From Macrotrachela quadricornifera (taxonomy: Eukaryota; Rotifera; Eurotatoria; Philodinida; Philodinidae): a stretch of 64,000 bases of DNA. Shown piece by piece: positions 23,790-35,481 of this stretch; positions within the stretch are counted from its first letter, which is position 1; each line of letters starts with the position of its first letter. The notes under the pieces are model-generated. The model was given only the letters and a program-made list of their open reading frames with translations, was not told the DNA's origin and made no database searches. The position numbers were made by a program, and so were the translations under genes. The stretch covers positions 1-64,000 of the forward strand of contig JAJEKB010000420.1 of assembly GCA_022393335.1 (NCBI GenBank), in the 5' to 3' direction.

Positions 23790-25703
23790 TTAAGAATTTA
23801 TATGCATCACTTAGACTCCATTTCTACCACACCTTTTTAAACTTTGAGTTCAAAAGCTTTTGCCAATCAAAAGAGTCTTCGTCAAAACATCTCCAATGCA
23901 CTCATTGACAAGTATTTTACACAATAGTGCACTTACTAATTATATAAAGGAATTTTTTAGCGTCTTCTACTGAACATAGCGCGCAGTCAATCGTTGGCCT
24001 TCCTATCATCCGCCACTTCCGACTGCTCACCTTTCCGAGTTGTGTAGATCTGGCTCAATCTAGTACCGTGCTTTCTTGCTCATGATATCTTCGAAAAATA
24101 CCAGGTTTGGAAACAAATGCAACGTCTATTACAAGAACTAGATAAATCAATATGACGGGTTACAGATAGTAACAATAAAATCTATTCTTCGAAACGCTTA
24201 GTGTTCGTCATACCCAATAGTTTTTACCGTTTTGATCATGACAGTTGACTCAACGAATACGTTCGCTAAGCCTGCCAAGATTCTTTGTTACAATACCTAT
24301 TACGCAAGGTTGTCTCTCAGCTTCCGGTCATTGTAGTTACTGAGTTTTCACGTTTATCCAATCTATCCACCAAATTTATTACCTCTGGAACTATCCAATG
24401 AAACGACATACTCTCTTTGAAAAATTTTGCATAACGTATTCGCTTTACTCTGGTAAGAGTTAATATAAGACCATGTCTTTTTCGCCCTGTAACAAACAAA
24501 TGCAGTTGTTCTGTATGACCCACTGCCCCTCAGTCAAGAGAACATGTAAGATGAAAATACTTCTAAAAAGAGCATGTCTTTTTTTTTATTTTGAATAAAC
24601 CTGTTCTTCTTATATATATAGAAGACCTATATATTTGTTCTTGAATTGTTCTTTTTTTGTTTTAGATAGAGAACACAAGTGAAATTTCGTCATGAATCGA
24701 CTGTTATGTACAATACGTGTATTATCTCTAATCATAGTAAGACATTATGAGCTGAAGAAAAAATCAAATATTTCATCTACGCTTTCTTTTCTTTATTTTA
24801 GACTGCGTGAAAAAATTTGTCCATTTTACAAATAATTTATTTGTTTCTTTGATTTCTGTAATAAATTCGTTTTAAAACACATGGGTTAAATCAGAGAGAT
24901 TTAAATATGTGTAGAAATACGGGAAAGAAAAAGGTTCAACTTTAATAAAGTCAAAAAAAATTGATTTCTATTCAGACAGAAATAAAGATTACGATCGACA
25001 TCTTCTTTCCAGAAGGACGCTCAAGCATGTTCCATAAAGACAGTTCTTCTGTACACGAAGAAGAAGATTTATTTCATCAATGCGAAATTCTCATCAAAGA
25101 ACCGATTAGAATTAGAACCAATAACTGACCGACAAAGAGAATGCGCGAATACAAATGAATATTTGTATGAAAATCAAGGTTAAGTTGACAACAGATGGTT
25201 AGCATGCTGTTGTATATTCTGAAAAAATATTCACTATTAACATCAGATAATTATTTAGATTTTTTTTAAAACTAAAGTTGGATATTTCAATGTAACTATC
25301 GATCAATTAGCTTATCATCATCTGAACAACGCCCCGATGATAGTCAAGTTTTTTTTATTACTTCATCGATTGATCGTGCAAAAGTTAAACAGCTCTATAC
25401 ATACACTCAGTTTCTTACACTCTTTCGAGCAATGTAATTTTTATCAACTTTGCACAAGATCAAAAAATCTAAACCAGTTAAAGCTCATACCTTCCACTCT
25501 TTATTAACCTGTGTCAATGAACATGAATAAAATAAACATTAAAAAATTCTTGTAACCTTGTGAATATTTTTCTTGAGCACTTTATCGATAAAAAAAAAAC
25601 AATATATAACAACGAAAAATTCGAATCGTGCATCTGTATATTAATCTTATAACTTTTAGTCAATGAGTGACAGAAAAACTAACGGGAACAAAAAAATTGA
25701 TAG
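23790..25703. other. Intergenic, possible decayed coding traces
   Basis: The 68-codon minus-strand frame at 24317-24523 is less AT-rich than its surroundings and might be a relic, but nothing in it was recognised. The rest is AT-rich with dense stops. Confidence 0.4.
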
Positions 25704-25707
25704 TTAA

Positions 25708-27503
25708 GAGATAGTCCATTGCTCACTCGAGAAATCGCGTTATATGAAAAATTTTGATCTACCTTTCTGACCGTTGCAAATGAAAGAGCATTTTAAAAAA
25801 CCTATCAATCCAAAGTTTTAGCCTTCGGTCAATCATTTTTCAAAATTTTGTGCTTATTTTTAGTGTTTTGATGGGAAAAAAATATCAAAAAGCATACAAA
25901 TCAACAATAGTTTCTGGTAGATCCGATAGAGCAGAATAAATTGTAGAAGATACACTTAAAAAAACATTAAAAAAATTTGCGCCTAATGCCTTAATTTAGC
26001 CGAAAAGATAAATGAATGTTACTTTTATATAACACCTTTTTTTATAGTTTTTTTGAAATTTTTCAATGAAACGAGCGACACCTCTATAAATTTTCAAGAG
26101 CAGTGGTATGAACGCTTCTCGCATAGTGTTTCCTGGTGGTCGATTATGTATCGAGATTATGCTGCTATGAAGTGACTTATTTAATCAGCTAGCTCTTCAT
26201 CTACGTAAAACTAGTGTTTGTACGAAACATAACGAATTTTTACTTAAGGAATTTCGAGTATCCATGTGTTGAACTAGTTTTGTGTCTATATTATGTTTTG
26301 AAAAAATTAGTACCTAGCATTACTGCGTAAAATAGACTCGCGTCTATAGAGCTTACTTTACATGAACAATTACGTACAAGTTCAGCATTCTTATGAAAAA
26401 TTAATCTGCTATTGAAGTTGAGGAAAATTCATGTAATGTGTTGATACGATGAGACATATTCTTTTTATCGAATATTTTGAACAACATACTCTTCTGATAG
26501 ACTAGAGTCAATGTGTATCAATCTCCTCTTAGTTTACTAGTAACTAACTTGAATATGACACCATCAAAGCGAAAATTATCATCGCATGAAAACAAAAATT
26601 TATCGCATACAAGAAAATCACACACATTTCCACGTAAAACGAAACAATGAAGACTAATAATTTTTTTTCAAAAAGTAAACATTATATTACCGTTTCACTA
26701 CTGAAACACGTAGTGAAAAAAGAAAGATAGAGACAATGAACAGTTCGAATCTTTTGTATAAATGATATTACATAATATTGAATAGAGCAGGTTTATAGAA
26801 AGTATAATCATGATCATCTTTATATATAAGATTTTATTAGATTAAATGTCAAACTAACATGACAAACGAATTCTAGATATCCTCTAGAGTTTACTTTTCA
26901 GCTTCAGAAAAAAATCATAGTCATATTGTCGTTTCATTGAAAAATTTCAAAAAAACTATAAAAAAAGGTGTTATATAAAAGTAACATTCATTTATCTTTT
27001 CGGCTAAATTAAAGCATTATGTGCAAATTCTTTTAGTAATTTTTTAAGTGTATCTTCTACAATTTTTCTGCTCTATCGAATCGACAGGAAACTAGTGTCG
27101 ATTCGTATACTTTTTGATATTTTTTTGGCATCATTTTGCATACATTGATCCTCCACATAGTTATGTTTAAAATTTAGTTTAAAGAAAATCTAAATATAAA
27201 TTTTTGAAGAGTGAAACTTGATCTATCTTTTGGGATATAATTGAATTTGTTTCGATTGACTTTTAAGAAAAAAAATAATGAAATACTGAAAATCGAAGGA
27301 GTATAATCATTATTTTAGAAGTTTATGGAGATACTTTCAATGTTTCGTTCATAAATATTCAAAAATGATTCGTCGAAGGCTAAAACTTTAGATTTATAGG
27401 TTTTTTTAAATGCTCTTTCATTTGCAATGGTCAAAAAGGTAGATCAAAATTTTTCATATGACGCCCTACTGTGAAAATGCTCGATTCAGTCATGGACCGT
27501 CTC
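25708..27503. mobile_element. 1.8-kb inverted-repeat element with TTAA target duplication
   Basis: The ends read GAGATAGTCCATTGCTCACT (left) and, reverse-complemented, GAGACGGTCCATGACTGAAT (right). TTAA flanks both sides (25704-25707 and 27504-27507). The arms are long: the left from 25708 to about 26073 and the right from about 26925 to 27503. They share blocks such as TTGCAAATGAAAGAGCATTT, AAGGCTAAAAC, GTAGAAGATACACTTAAAAA and ATGTTACTTTTATATAACACC. The right arm is longer because of extra sequence around 27130-27370. A unique core of about 850 bases (26075-26920) shows no transposase. TTAA insertion is typical of the piggyBac and Kolobok groups, and the termini do not decide between them. 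Confidence 0.72.
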
Positions 27504-28030
27504 TTAAAATCTTAATTTTTTTGCATGCTAAAATGGTTTGTTCTTATATTATAACAATATTGTATCTTTCGATTATAGTATGAATTGAATTGACATGATT
27601 TTTATTATATTCCGAAATTTTACTTGCTTCATATATTTACTCTTCTTCCTTTCATTTACATTTTTTCAATTGAATTTAGTTCGTATCACTTTTTTTGTAA
27701 TTTTCCATTTGTAATAATGGCTCAAAGTACAAGTATGTTTACTTCCAATCTTCAAATGAATTAGTAAGTGTGACGATTGTAATGCACTAGTTCCTTCAAA
27801 TAAAATGAACAGAATAGAAGTCATTTTTTAAAAATGAGATTTTACGTGATGTTTTAAAGCAAGAAAAATATATATATAAACTATCTACTTTGTAAGTTAC
27901 AAAAGAATGAGAAAAAAAACATGTACAAAGTTAACTAAGGAAAAATACAATTATTTTAATTGTCTCGCAAATACTTTAAACTTCATTACACTATGAAGTT
28001 ATTTTAGTAATTTAGAATTTTGTTGAAAAA

Positions 28031-28396
28031 TCACTTAGGTAAGAATTTTACTATTTCTTCTGTTTGTACTTGTTCCACACTTACTCTCAGAAGATATACT
28101 CTCATTTCGTATTCATAAATATCAAAGAAATTGTTTAACTCAAATGTAATGTCAAACAGATAGTTTTCATCAACTAATGTCTCATTGTGAACTGTTTACC
28201 AATACATCAAACTAAAATAATAATATGTTCGTTCAGGCAGACATACTTACCATGATTGTCATTAGTGATACACGAATACTATATGGTTCATATGAATAAA
28301 ACGTACTTTTAGATAAAAATATCCTGAATATTCGTAATAATGTATATTCAATGAGGAGACCTATTGCTCTAAATCGATCAAGTAGCATATCTATAT
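28031..28396 (-). pseudogene. Two exon-like fragments, unknown protein
   Basis: Two open stretches on the minus strand look coding. One (28251-28396) includes LLDRFRAIGLLIEYTLLRIF between an acceptor TTATTAG and a perfect donor GTAAGTATG. The other (28031-28191) includes ENYLFDITFELNNFFDIYEY and ends KFLPK before TGA. The obvious junction between them does not keep the reading frame, so either the splice is elsewhere or the gene has decayed. No family was recognised. Confidence 0.35.
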
Positions 28397-28560
28397 CTAA
28401 TAAAAAAATGTAAAATTATGTACAGTAATGACTACAAATATGCTCTTTTTTATTTAAGAGATAACTCAGTAAATTGTCATATCTTTAACTAGTGTTTATA
28501 TAGCATGTTAACCAATGTTAGGAGTAGCGATTAAACAAAATAATAAAGAGTATCTTGATA

Positions 28561-29543
28561 CTTAGGGCATACCAAAAGTAGTGAGGGAAGTACTTTTTTC
28601 CTTAGGCAGAGGTCTAAAAAAATTTCTTTTTTCACCAATCGATAGAGCGTGTTTCGCTCTATCTTTCTATGCTATCTGATCACTATTCAGTTGATCTTAT
28701 AATAATAAAATTTCGATAAGAACTATTTTCATTGAAAATTAGCTGGTAGCATTTAGATCATAACGGACATGGCATTATAAAAATGGGACACTTTTGTATT
28801 TCATTTTATCATCACTCAACGCGTTGTATTAGAAAAACAGAATATATCAGAAGATGCAGCGTGAAAAGCTATACAATTTATAAAGGATCGCTTATTCTAT
28901 AGTTGCACTTTATGTTTGCAGAATGGACAAAATTCTGAGCGATCAATTTTGACGTTGCAAAACAAGATTGACTTTTTTAGTAAATGACGAATTCGGTTTT
29001 TTTTATCTTATTTTTTTATAATTGTTCTCTCTAAATTGTAGAGCTTTTCACGCTGTATCTTGCAGTATATTTTGTTTCTTTAAATAAAACATCTTAGGTA
29101 ATAAAAAAGATGAGATAGGGGAAATCGAATGCATTTTTTACTAAAAAACAATCTCGTTTCCGCAATATCGAAATTTGGTCGTTTAGAGTTTTGTTCGTTT
29201 TGAAAACAAAAAGTGCAACTATAGAATAATCGATCCTTTATAAATTGTAGAGCTTTTCACGCTGCATCTTCTGATATATTCTGTTTTTCTAATACAACGT
29301 ATTAAGTGATAATAAAGTAGAATGCGAAAGTGCCACACTCATTATGATCTAATGCTACCAGCTGATTTTCAATGAAAATAGTTCTTATCGAAATTTTATT
29401 ATTATAAGATCAACTGAATAGTGATCAAATAGCATAGAAAGATAGAGCGAAACACGCTCTCTCGACTGGTAAAAAAAGAAATTTTTTTAGACCTCTGCCT
29501 AAAGAAAAAAGTACTTCCCTCACTACTTTTGGTATGCCCTAAG
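28561..29543. mobile_element. 983-bp near-perfect palindromic foldback element, TA duplication
   Basis: The left terminus CTTAGGGCATACCAAAAGTA is matched exactly by the reverse complement of the right terminus. The arms, nearly 490 bases each, mirror each other with few mismatches through blocks such as GATAGAGCGTGTTTCGCTCT, GTGCAACTATAG and GTAGAGCTTTTCACGC. TA flanks both sides (28559-28560 and 29544-29545). There is no open frame of note, so it depends on a transposase elsewhere, presumably a Tc1/mariner type. High arm identity suggests a recent or gene-converted copy. It sits between exon-like fragments on the minus strand. Confidence 0.85.
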
Positions 29544-29571
29544 TAATTTGTTATTCTTTTTTTAGTTCCTC

Positions 29572-29720
29572 AATCTATTGAATAGACCATACAATAGGTC
29601 AATACAGTACGTACTGAACATTCCACGTTATTGCAAGCTACTACTGCCTCTGATAACACATTAATAACACCAGCAGGACGAGATACAAATAAATTTTTTC
29701 GAGTTTTTAATAATGTCTAT
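29572..29720 (-). pseudogene. Exon-like fragment next to the foldback element
   Basis: One minus-strand frame reads SRPAGVINVLSEAVVACNNV and continues without a stop over almost 50 codons to MVYSID and TGA. It lies just upstream (in minus orientation) of the foldback element, and on the far side lie the fragments at 28031-28396. All may be remains of one gene. Family not recognised. Confidence 0.3.
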
Positions 29721-30012
29721 TGTGTATTGTATATTTTATTTCAGTTCCAAAAGTTACATAGTATTTTGAAAACAAGTTGAATAATTCAACAGACTCGTTC
29801 GATCGAAATGATTGTGACAAGTGTCTAAATTTGTTGCAGACGTAACGACAAACGGCTATTGTTTATACTATACGCATATTATTTTCAGTCAATGTATGCG
29901 AGTAGGAATTGGCGGAATTTGCGTTTTAAACTTGGTGCTCCGTAATGATAATCATCTAGGTTCTTGAATTTTACTTATCAATGTTTGATCTCATATTGCT
30001 TATGTTTATGAT

Positions 30013-30225
30013 ATGACAGCACGAACGATTTCGACCCATTTCAATGGAACTTTAAATCTAACAAGCACTAATTACGAATCATACGTCGGAGCGTCGACTT
30101 TTATGCAAATTGGGAATATCAATAATATTGGTAATATTTATTTCGATGATTGTATCGATGAAATATTCTTGTATCCATTTTATCTTAAGGTTAGTAGAAT
30201 AGCTGTAACTATTGTACTAGGTTAA
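30013..30225 (+). pseudogene. LamG/ConA-like domain fragment
   Basis: A 70-codon frame contains HFNGTLNLT, then MQIGN and FDDCIDEIFLYPFYL. This is the pattern of a laminin-G/concanavalin-A-like fold, where FDG.IDE(V/I).(I/L)Y near the end is characteristic. It is far too short for the domain and no other exons were found, so it is read as a fragment. Confidence 0.4.
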
Positions 30226-30546
30226 ACTATCAATGGCATTATAAACTTTTTTAAATTCATATATGCTAAAAGATGTATATTAATCTCAAAAATTTACTAA
30301 AAATGTTACTAATTCTGTTGAATCTACTTATTTTGAAAAGAAATTTTGTTTGCCTGAAAAAATGCTTCATTTATAACAAAAATTGCATCAATGTTGATAT
30401 AATAATTCTCTATGAATTTTAATAAAATCTTTTCTGTCTATTTTAAAAGCTAATTTTATCATTACATACAAGAAAAAATTTAGTTTCTAAATCTTATCTC
30501 TGCATTATATTTTATATCAAATTATTCAGCAATAAATTCAAATATG

Positions 30547-31794
30547 TTAGAATTTAGATATTTTATTTGATCTATGTAATCTTATGCGATTATATCGAAA
30601 TAATCGCATAAGACCAAAAGCAATAATTGCACCCATAAAACAACAAGTACTTCCAGTAATAACATTAAAAGCATATGAACTTTGTTCAATACCATTTAAT
30701 AAATTCATTCCAAATATTCCTGCAATAAATGCACCCATACCAAAACCCATTGTAATAATATTAATTCTTATTTCAAATGAAAGTAGTTCATTTCTAACAG
30801 CATCTAACATAAATCCAGTAGCACTTTCAAGTGTATGTACTGAATCAGAAAGATCAGTTATTGATCGACGTACTTCAGCCATTTGTTTTGCACATGCTTC
30901 AAGTAATAGTTCAATTTGTATATGATCAGATATATCTCGTTTACGTGTATCAGTAAGATACATACCAATCATATCTTCATCATGTGCAAGTACATCAGCA
31001 ATAGATTGATGTGCAAGATCAGAATTTCTTTTATATTTATCGATTTTTTCTTTAAGTAAAGCAAGTTCACGTAAACTTCCAATTGTAATACGAGAATAAG
31101 CACGTTCACGTACATTTTTAAATTCAATTAATAAATCATTTGTTTTTGTTTTTAAACCACGAGCAACTGCTTCTAAATTAATTTCAGTTAATCGAAATTC
31201 AAATGGTATCATATCAATATTAATTAATTTTTGTTTAATAAATCTTTCATTATAAAGTTCATGAATATATTTTATATTTTGATGATAACTTAATGCAATA
31301 CGTTCCCAATGAACAGCATCTTTTAATCCAAATGGTTCAGTAATAACTTTATCAGCAGATGGAACAAAAAAAATACTTCGATCAAAATTTACTAAACTTC
31401 GAAGTCTTCGATATGAAAAACAAATAAATTTATTTTCACGTACATCAATTATTGGAACATTAATAAGAAGATCAGTATCTACTTTTTGTAAATCTCGTGG
31501 TTCAAGACCATATTCTTGACATATTTGTGCACGATCAAATGGACCTTGATAATTATTTAATGTACCATCTTTATTTAATATAAATATATCACAATTTAAT
31601 TTATGAGAATAAATTGATATAAAATCTAATGATGATATAGATTCAGTTGATTGAAATCGAGATTTTGAGAGAAAATATTTTAATCCTAATGGATAATAAG
31701 AAGAGTTTTTAATTGATTGAAATAAATTTCTATGACAATTAATTGTATAGATTTTTTTTGATAGTAAAAATAAACAAAAACGCATGACAAACAA
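30547..31794 (-). CDS. MRS2: MRS2/CorA-family mitochondrial magnesium channel
   Basis: A single uninterrupted frame of 415 residues. The N-terminus is basic and serine-rich (mitochondrial targeting style). It leads into the CorA/MRS2 soluble domain, with GLEPRDLQKVD, the VPIIDVRENKFICF strand, and PFEFRLTEINLEAVARGL. A long helical stretch includes AHDEDMIGMYLTD. Near the C-terminus come a hydrophobic helix at about 343-361, the signature GMN at 362-364 (FGMNLLNGIE), a second hydrophobic helix at about 376-396, and a basic tail. This is the standard two-helix topology of the pentameric channel that admits Mg2+ to the mitochondrial matrix. Length fits the family. The gene has no introns, unlike most of its neighbours. 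Confidence 0.92.
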   Translation of the reverse strand: MFVMRFCLFLLSKKIYTINCHRNLFQSIKNSSYYPLGLKYFLSKSRFQSTESISSLDFISIYSHKLNCDIFILNKDGTLNNYQGPFDRAQICQEYGLEPRDLQKVDTDLLINVPIIDVRENKFICFSYRRLRSLVNFDRSIFFVPSADKVITEPFGLKDAVHWERIALSYHQNIKYIHELYNERFIKQKLINIDMIPFEFRLTEINLEAVARGLKTKTNDLLIEFKNVRERAYSRITIGSLRELALLKEKIDKYKRNSDLAHQSIADVLAHDEDMIGMYLTDTRKRDISDHIQIELLLEACAKQMAEVRRSITDLSDSVHTLESATGFMLDAVRNELLSFEIRINIITMGFGMGAFIAGIFGMNLLNGIEQSSYAFNVITGSTCCFMGAIIAFGLMRLFRYNRIRLHRSNKISKF

Positions 31795-34700
31795 TATATC
31801 TCTTGTCTTTTGTTATTCTATTGTATAAATTGTCCTAAATAAAGTAATGATGGGCAACTCTTCGTATTTTATCTTATCCTAGATATTGACAAGGTATGCA
31901 AGTAATATATAAGAAAAAGAAAGTAATAAGACAGATTGAGAGAAGAAGAAGAGAAGAGAACTGAAAATGTTTGCTAGATATGATCAAATAATCGACGTAT
32001 AAAAATACAGTAGGTACCTCTATGATGATAAGAATGTTCATATATATTCATGAAATTAAAATAATAAATAGTAGAATGTATTTATTTATTAATAATATAT
32101 TTGTAAAACTAATAAAAAAGAAATATTTTTTAATATAATATAATCTATAGATGTCTTTACAATAGTAAATATGAATGGTTAATATTGATTTTAACAAGTG
32201 CATAATTGTGATGAAATGAAATGAATTATTTATTTACGAAGTTCAAGTGTTTGTTGATTTCTGGTATATTTTATTTATAAATAATACAAATAGAAATCAT
32301 TTAACTAAATTTTTTCATTATGAAAATATTATTCTATTTGTAAAAGAATAATATTATTAATCAACATATTTCATTAGATAAAATATTAAATATTTTTTTT
32401 TTAAATAATTTTATATAACTTTACTATTGTTTTGACTTACTGATCTAGTTTTTTTTTTCTTATATTCTAGATATTATCAATAAATTTTACAAATAAAACT
32501 TCATTTTTTTTTATATTTTATATTTTTAATGTTATAATTGTGAAATTTAGTCATGTGATGACGGATTCAATGTATAATATAAATAGATCATTTATATAGT
32601 TTATCATTAATTTTTTTTTATTATATCATTTATTATAAATATAAATAAATCGAAAAAAAATATTATTATTTTTCCAATCTGAAATAAAGAGACTATTTAT
32701 TACATTGATAATAAATGATAAATGAAAAAAAAAAGTTCTTATTGTTTATTCGAATAATTTTTTCGATCTTCATTTGTATTAGAAATGAATGGAGATATTT
32801 ACTCTTTCTATTATATATTTTTAAAAATTTACAATATATTGAATTTGGTATTCCAATAGAACAAGTTTTTTTTTAATTAATATATTTATATAAGGAATTA
32901 TTTATAAGCAGTTAAAAGACAAATATGTAGTATTACTTTAACTTTTTGTGACTGAATTATTCATATATAATACATAATAATCATTAATACTAAATTCATA
33001 GAATTTATTTTGTTTTTTTTTTATTTAGATTACTACTAAATTCATCGATTTCTAATTCGTTGCTTATTTTATTTCAAATGACAGGTAAAGAATAAAATGA
33101 CATGACATTAGTATCGCAAAAAAAAAACTAAATTTAGAACAATATCTTCTCTTCTAACAGACAAAGCAGATATAATGGCGGCATTTTATAGATTGATTTT
33201 CAATCTCTTCATATTTTGTATTAAACAATAAAATATACTGTAAAATACAGTATGAAAACTCCTACAAATTAACATAAAACGGCTTTTTCTATAGTTGCAT
33301 TTTTTACTTTCGAAATCTATAAAATTTGAAATGATTAAATTTCTACCGCATGAACACGATGTTTATTTTCGATAAAATATAAATTCATTTTTTCCTATTT
33401 CATCTTTTTATCATCTGAGATTTTCTATAAAAAAAAAAGACTATAAAATGCGGTGTCAAGGCCTCAACAATCTATACAGGACAGCTTTTCTGAAAGTTCT
33501 ACTTTTTTTGATTTCAAAATTGACAAAGTTCTCAGCGCTAAGATTTTCTCAGTGTGAAAAAGTCTTTTTTTTCGAAACATTATCAATATATTTTTCCTTT
33601 ATGTATCACTTAATATGTTTTATTTAGAAAAAAAAATAACAAATTATATCGAAAGATGCAGCATAAAGCACTCTACAGTTTACGAAGAACAATTTAATTT
33701 GTATCACTAGCGAACAATCTTACTTCGTGTCCTTCCAGATTCTTGATTTTCTTGGTTATCAGTCACGATTCTTGCTTGAAAAACCAGATCTAAACATTCA
33801 TGTGATATTCTTATAGACAGAATCTTGTATTCTTGATTTCTTGTCTGATTCTTTTTTACCGCAAAAGGAAAAATATTCTTGTGTACTTGTAAGTACCATG
33901 AATAGAGTATCAGAGTTTATTGTGAAATAATAAACAGAATGACAATATATAAACGAAAGAAAAAGAACAAGAAGATGGAGAATACGAGAAACGAATGCAT
34001 ACATGTATGTGTACATATATATGTATATAGGATCGTATTAAGAGAAAATACCCTACATATACGATGGCAGCGAAAAAATCCATATGTACGTATGATATAA
34101 AAACAAAAGAGAAATTTCCTAGCATCGTTATAGGGATAACTTCCAATATGTATATTTCTAGATATATCGGATAGTATCTATCGTACTGTGGGAAGATTCT
34201 TGTGCTTTACTGTTGCCATTAGTATAGATCAGCTATAATTAGATTTCTTCCCTATTTTATTATAAAAATTTCGCAAGAATTATAGATATCTAAGAACTAT
34301 GTGTAATAAAAGAAAAACAAAAAGATGAAGAAACCGTGAGAAAAAAGACAAAAACAATTGCCTATTCTAAGTGTTAACTTACTTTATTTATAAGATCATG
34401 TTAATAGTCTAACCATTAATATAGAAATGAATGGTGAAGTATTTGTAAGTGATATATACAGACGTTATAGACAAAGAACAACTCTCTCTCTCTCTCTTTT
34501 ACAATTCTATCGAGGTTCATTTAAATAAAAATAAAAAAAGAATCTTGCCTAAACTTCAAGATTAACAAATGGTATGCACATTTTATTTTTAAAATAAATT
34601 AAATTCTATGCGACTAATAAATCATTGTTTTTTCCATAATCAAAATTTTATCATTCTAAATTTTATAGATTTTGAAAGTAAAACGTGCAACTATAGGAAA

Positions 34701-35033
34701 CATTGTCTTATATAAATTGTAAAGCTTCTCATACTGTATTCTATAATATATTTTGTTGTTTAATACAATGTATAAAACGACTGAAAATTCATATACAAAA
34801 TGTGGTTATTATATCTGCATTATTTGTTACTCTTTAATAAAAAAAAAATTTTATATTTCATTTTAAATATCTACACAATATTTTGATAAACAAATGAATT
34901 CGTTAAATTTCTTTTATCTACTATTAAAATCTAATAAATTCACTAATTTATTTCTAAATTCATCATGATAAAATTTAAATAAAAAACGAATAGTTTCTAT
35001 ATAATTTATTGCCACAAAATTTTAATCATCTTT
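31795..35033. other. Long AT-rich intergenic region with foldback relics
   Basis: About 3.2 kb with extreme AT content in places (32050-32700). It contains relics of the foldback family, listed separately, and a CT microsatellite at 34482-34497. The minus-strand frames at 33798-34146 are hydrophobic low-complexity and are not supported as genes. Confidence 0.5.
33215..34785. repeat. Diverged relics of the foldback family
   Basis: Sequence at 33215-33350 (TGTATTAAACAATAAAATAT, then CTATAGTTGCA) is the reverse complement of 34650-34785 (CGTGCAACTATAGG, TTGTTGTTTAATACAATGTA). A second partial copy lies at 33430-33700 (AAGATGCAGCATAAAGC, TTCTCAGCG). The landmarks match the elements at 1193, 28561 and 47399, but the arms are degraded and the ends cannot be placed. 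Confidence 0.5.
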
Positions 35034-35481
35034 TGTTATAGGTTTATCGGGTACACATTTCATAATTTATTTCCGAAAAGATCCTCCATGGAATAACTTC
35101 AAGGGCATGATTGTACATTGTTCAACTCTTACGGAATTTAAAATAGAATTATATAATTATCGTTTATTAAATCTTACAATAGTATGTGATGAAAATATGC
35201 TTGTTAATGTAGCATCACTCTTAAAAAATCTTACAATTGATGGATTATATGTTTTTACTGGCGGAAGAGAAGTTGCATGGCCTATTGAACTTTTAACATA
35301 TGATTGCGAATTAATCGAAATTGCCATTGAAAGACAATTAAAGCGTCGTATATGTACAACAGCAATGTTGTATTATTTTAAACAAGGATCTGAATATAAA
35401 CTTCAAGAAAATACTAGTTTAGCAAATCCATGTTTTTTGGATGCATTGAATGCACTTAAACTTAGTAAAACATTTATTTAA
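35034..35481 (+). CDS. Terminal exon of an unrecognised gene (partial)
   Basis: After an acceptor-like TTGTTATAG the frame runs open from GLSGTHFIIYFRKDPPW through an in-frame Met at 35107 to TAA at 35481, about 147 codons in all. It has mixed hydrophobic and charged strands (NLTIVCDENMLVNVASLL, DGLYVFTGGREV) typical of a globular alpha/beta protein. No upstream exons could be picked out of the AT-rich sequence before it. Either this is a short gene starting at 35107 (124 residues) or it is an orphaned last exon. Function unknown. Confidence 0.45.

Noticed and set aside
34482..34497. CT microsatellite as a regulatory element
   Set aside because: Simple repeat in an intergenic desert with no nearby start; no reason to assign a role.
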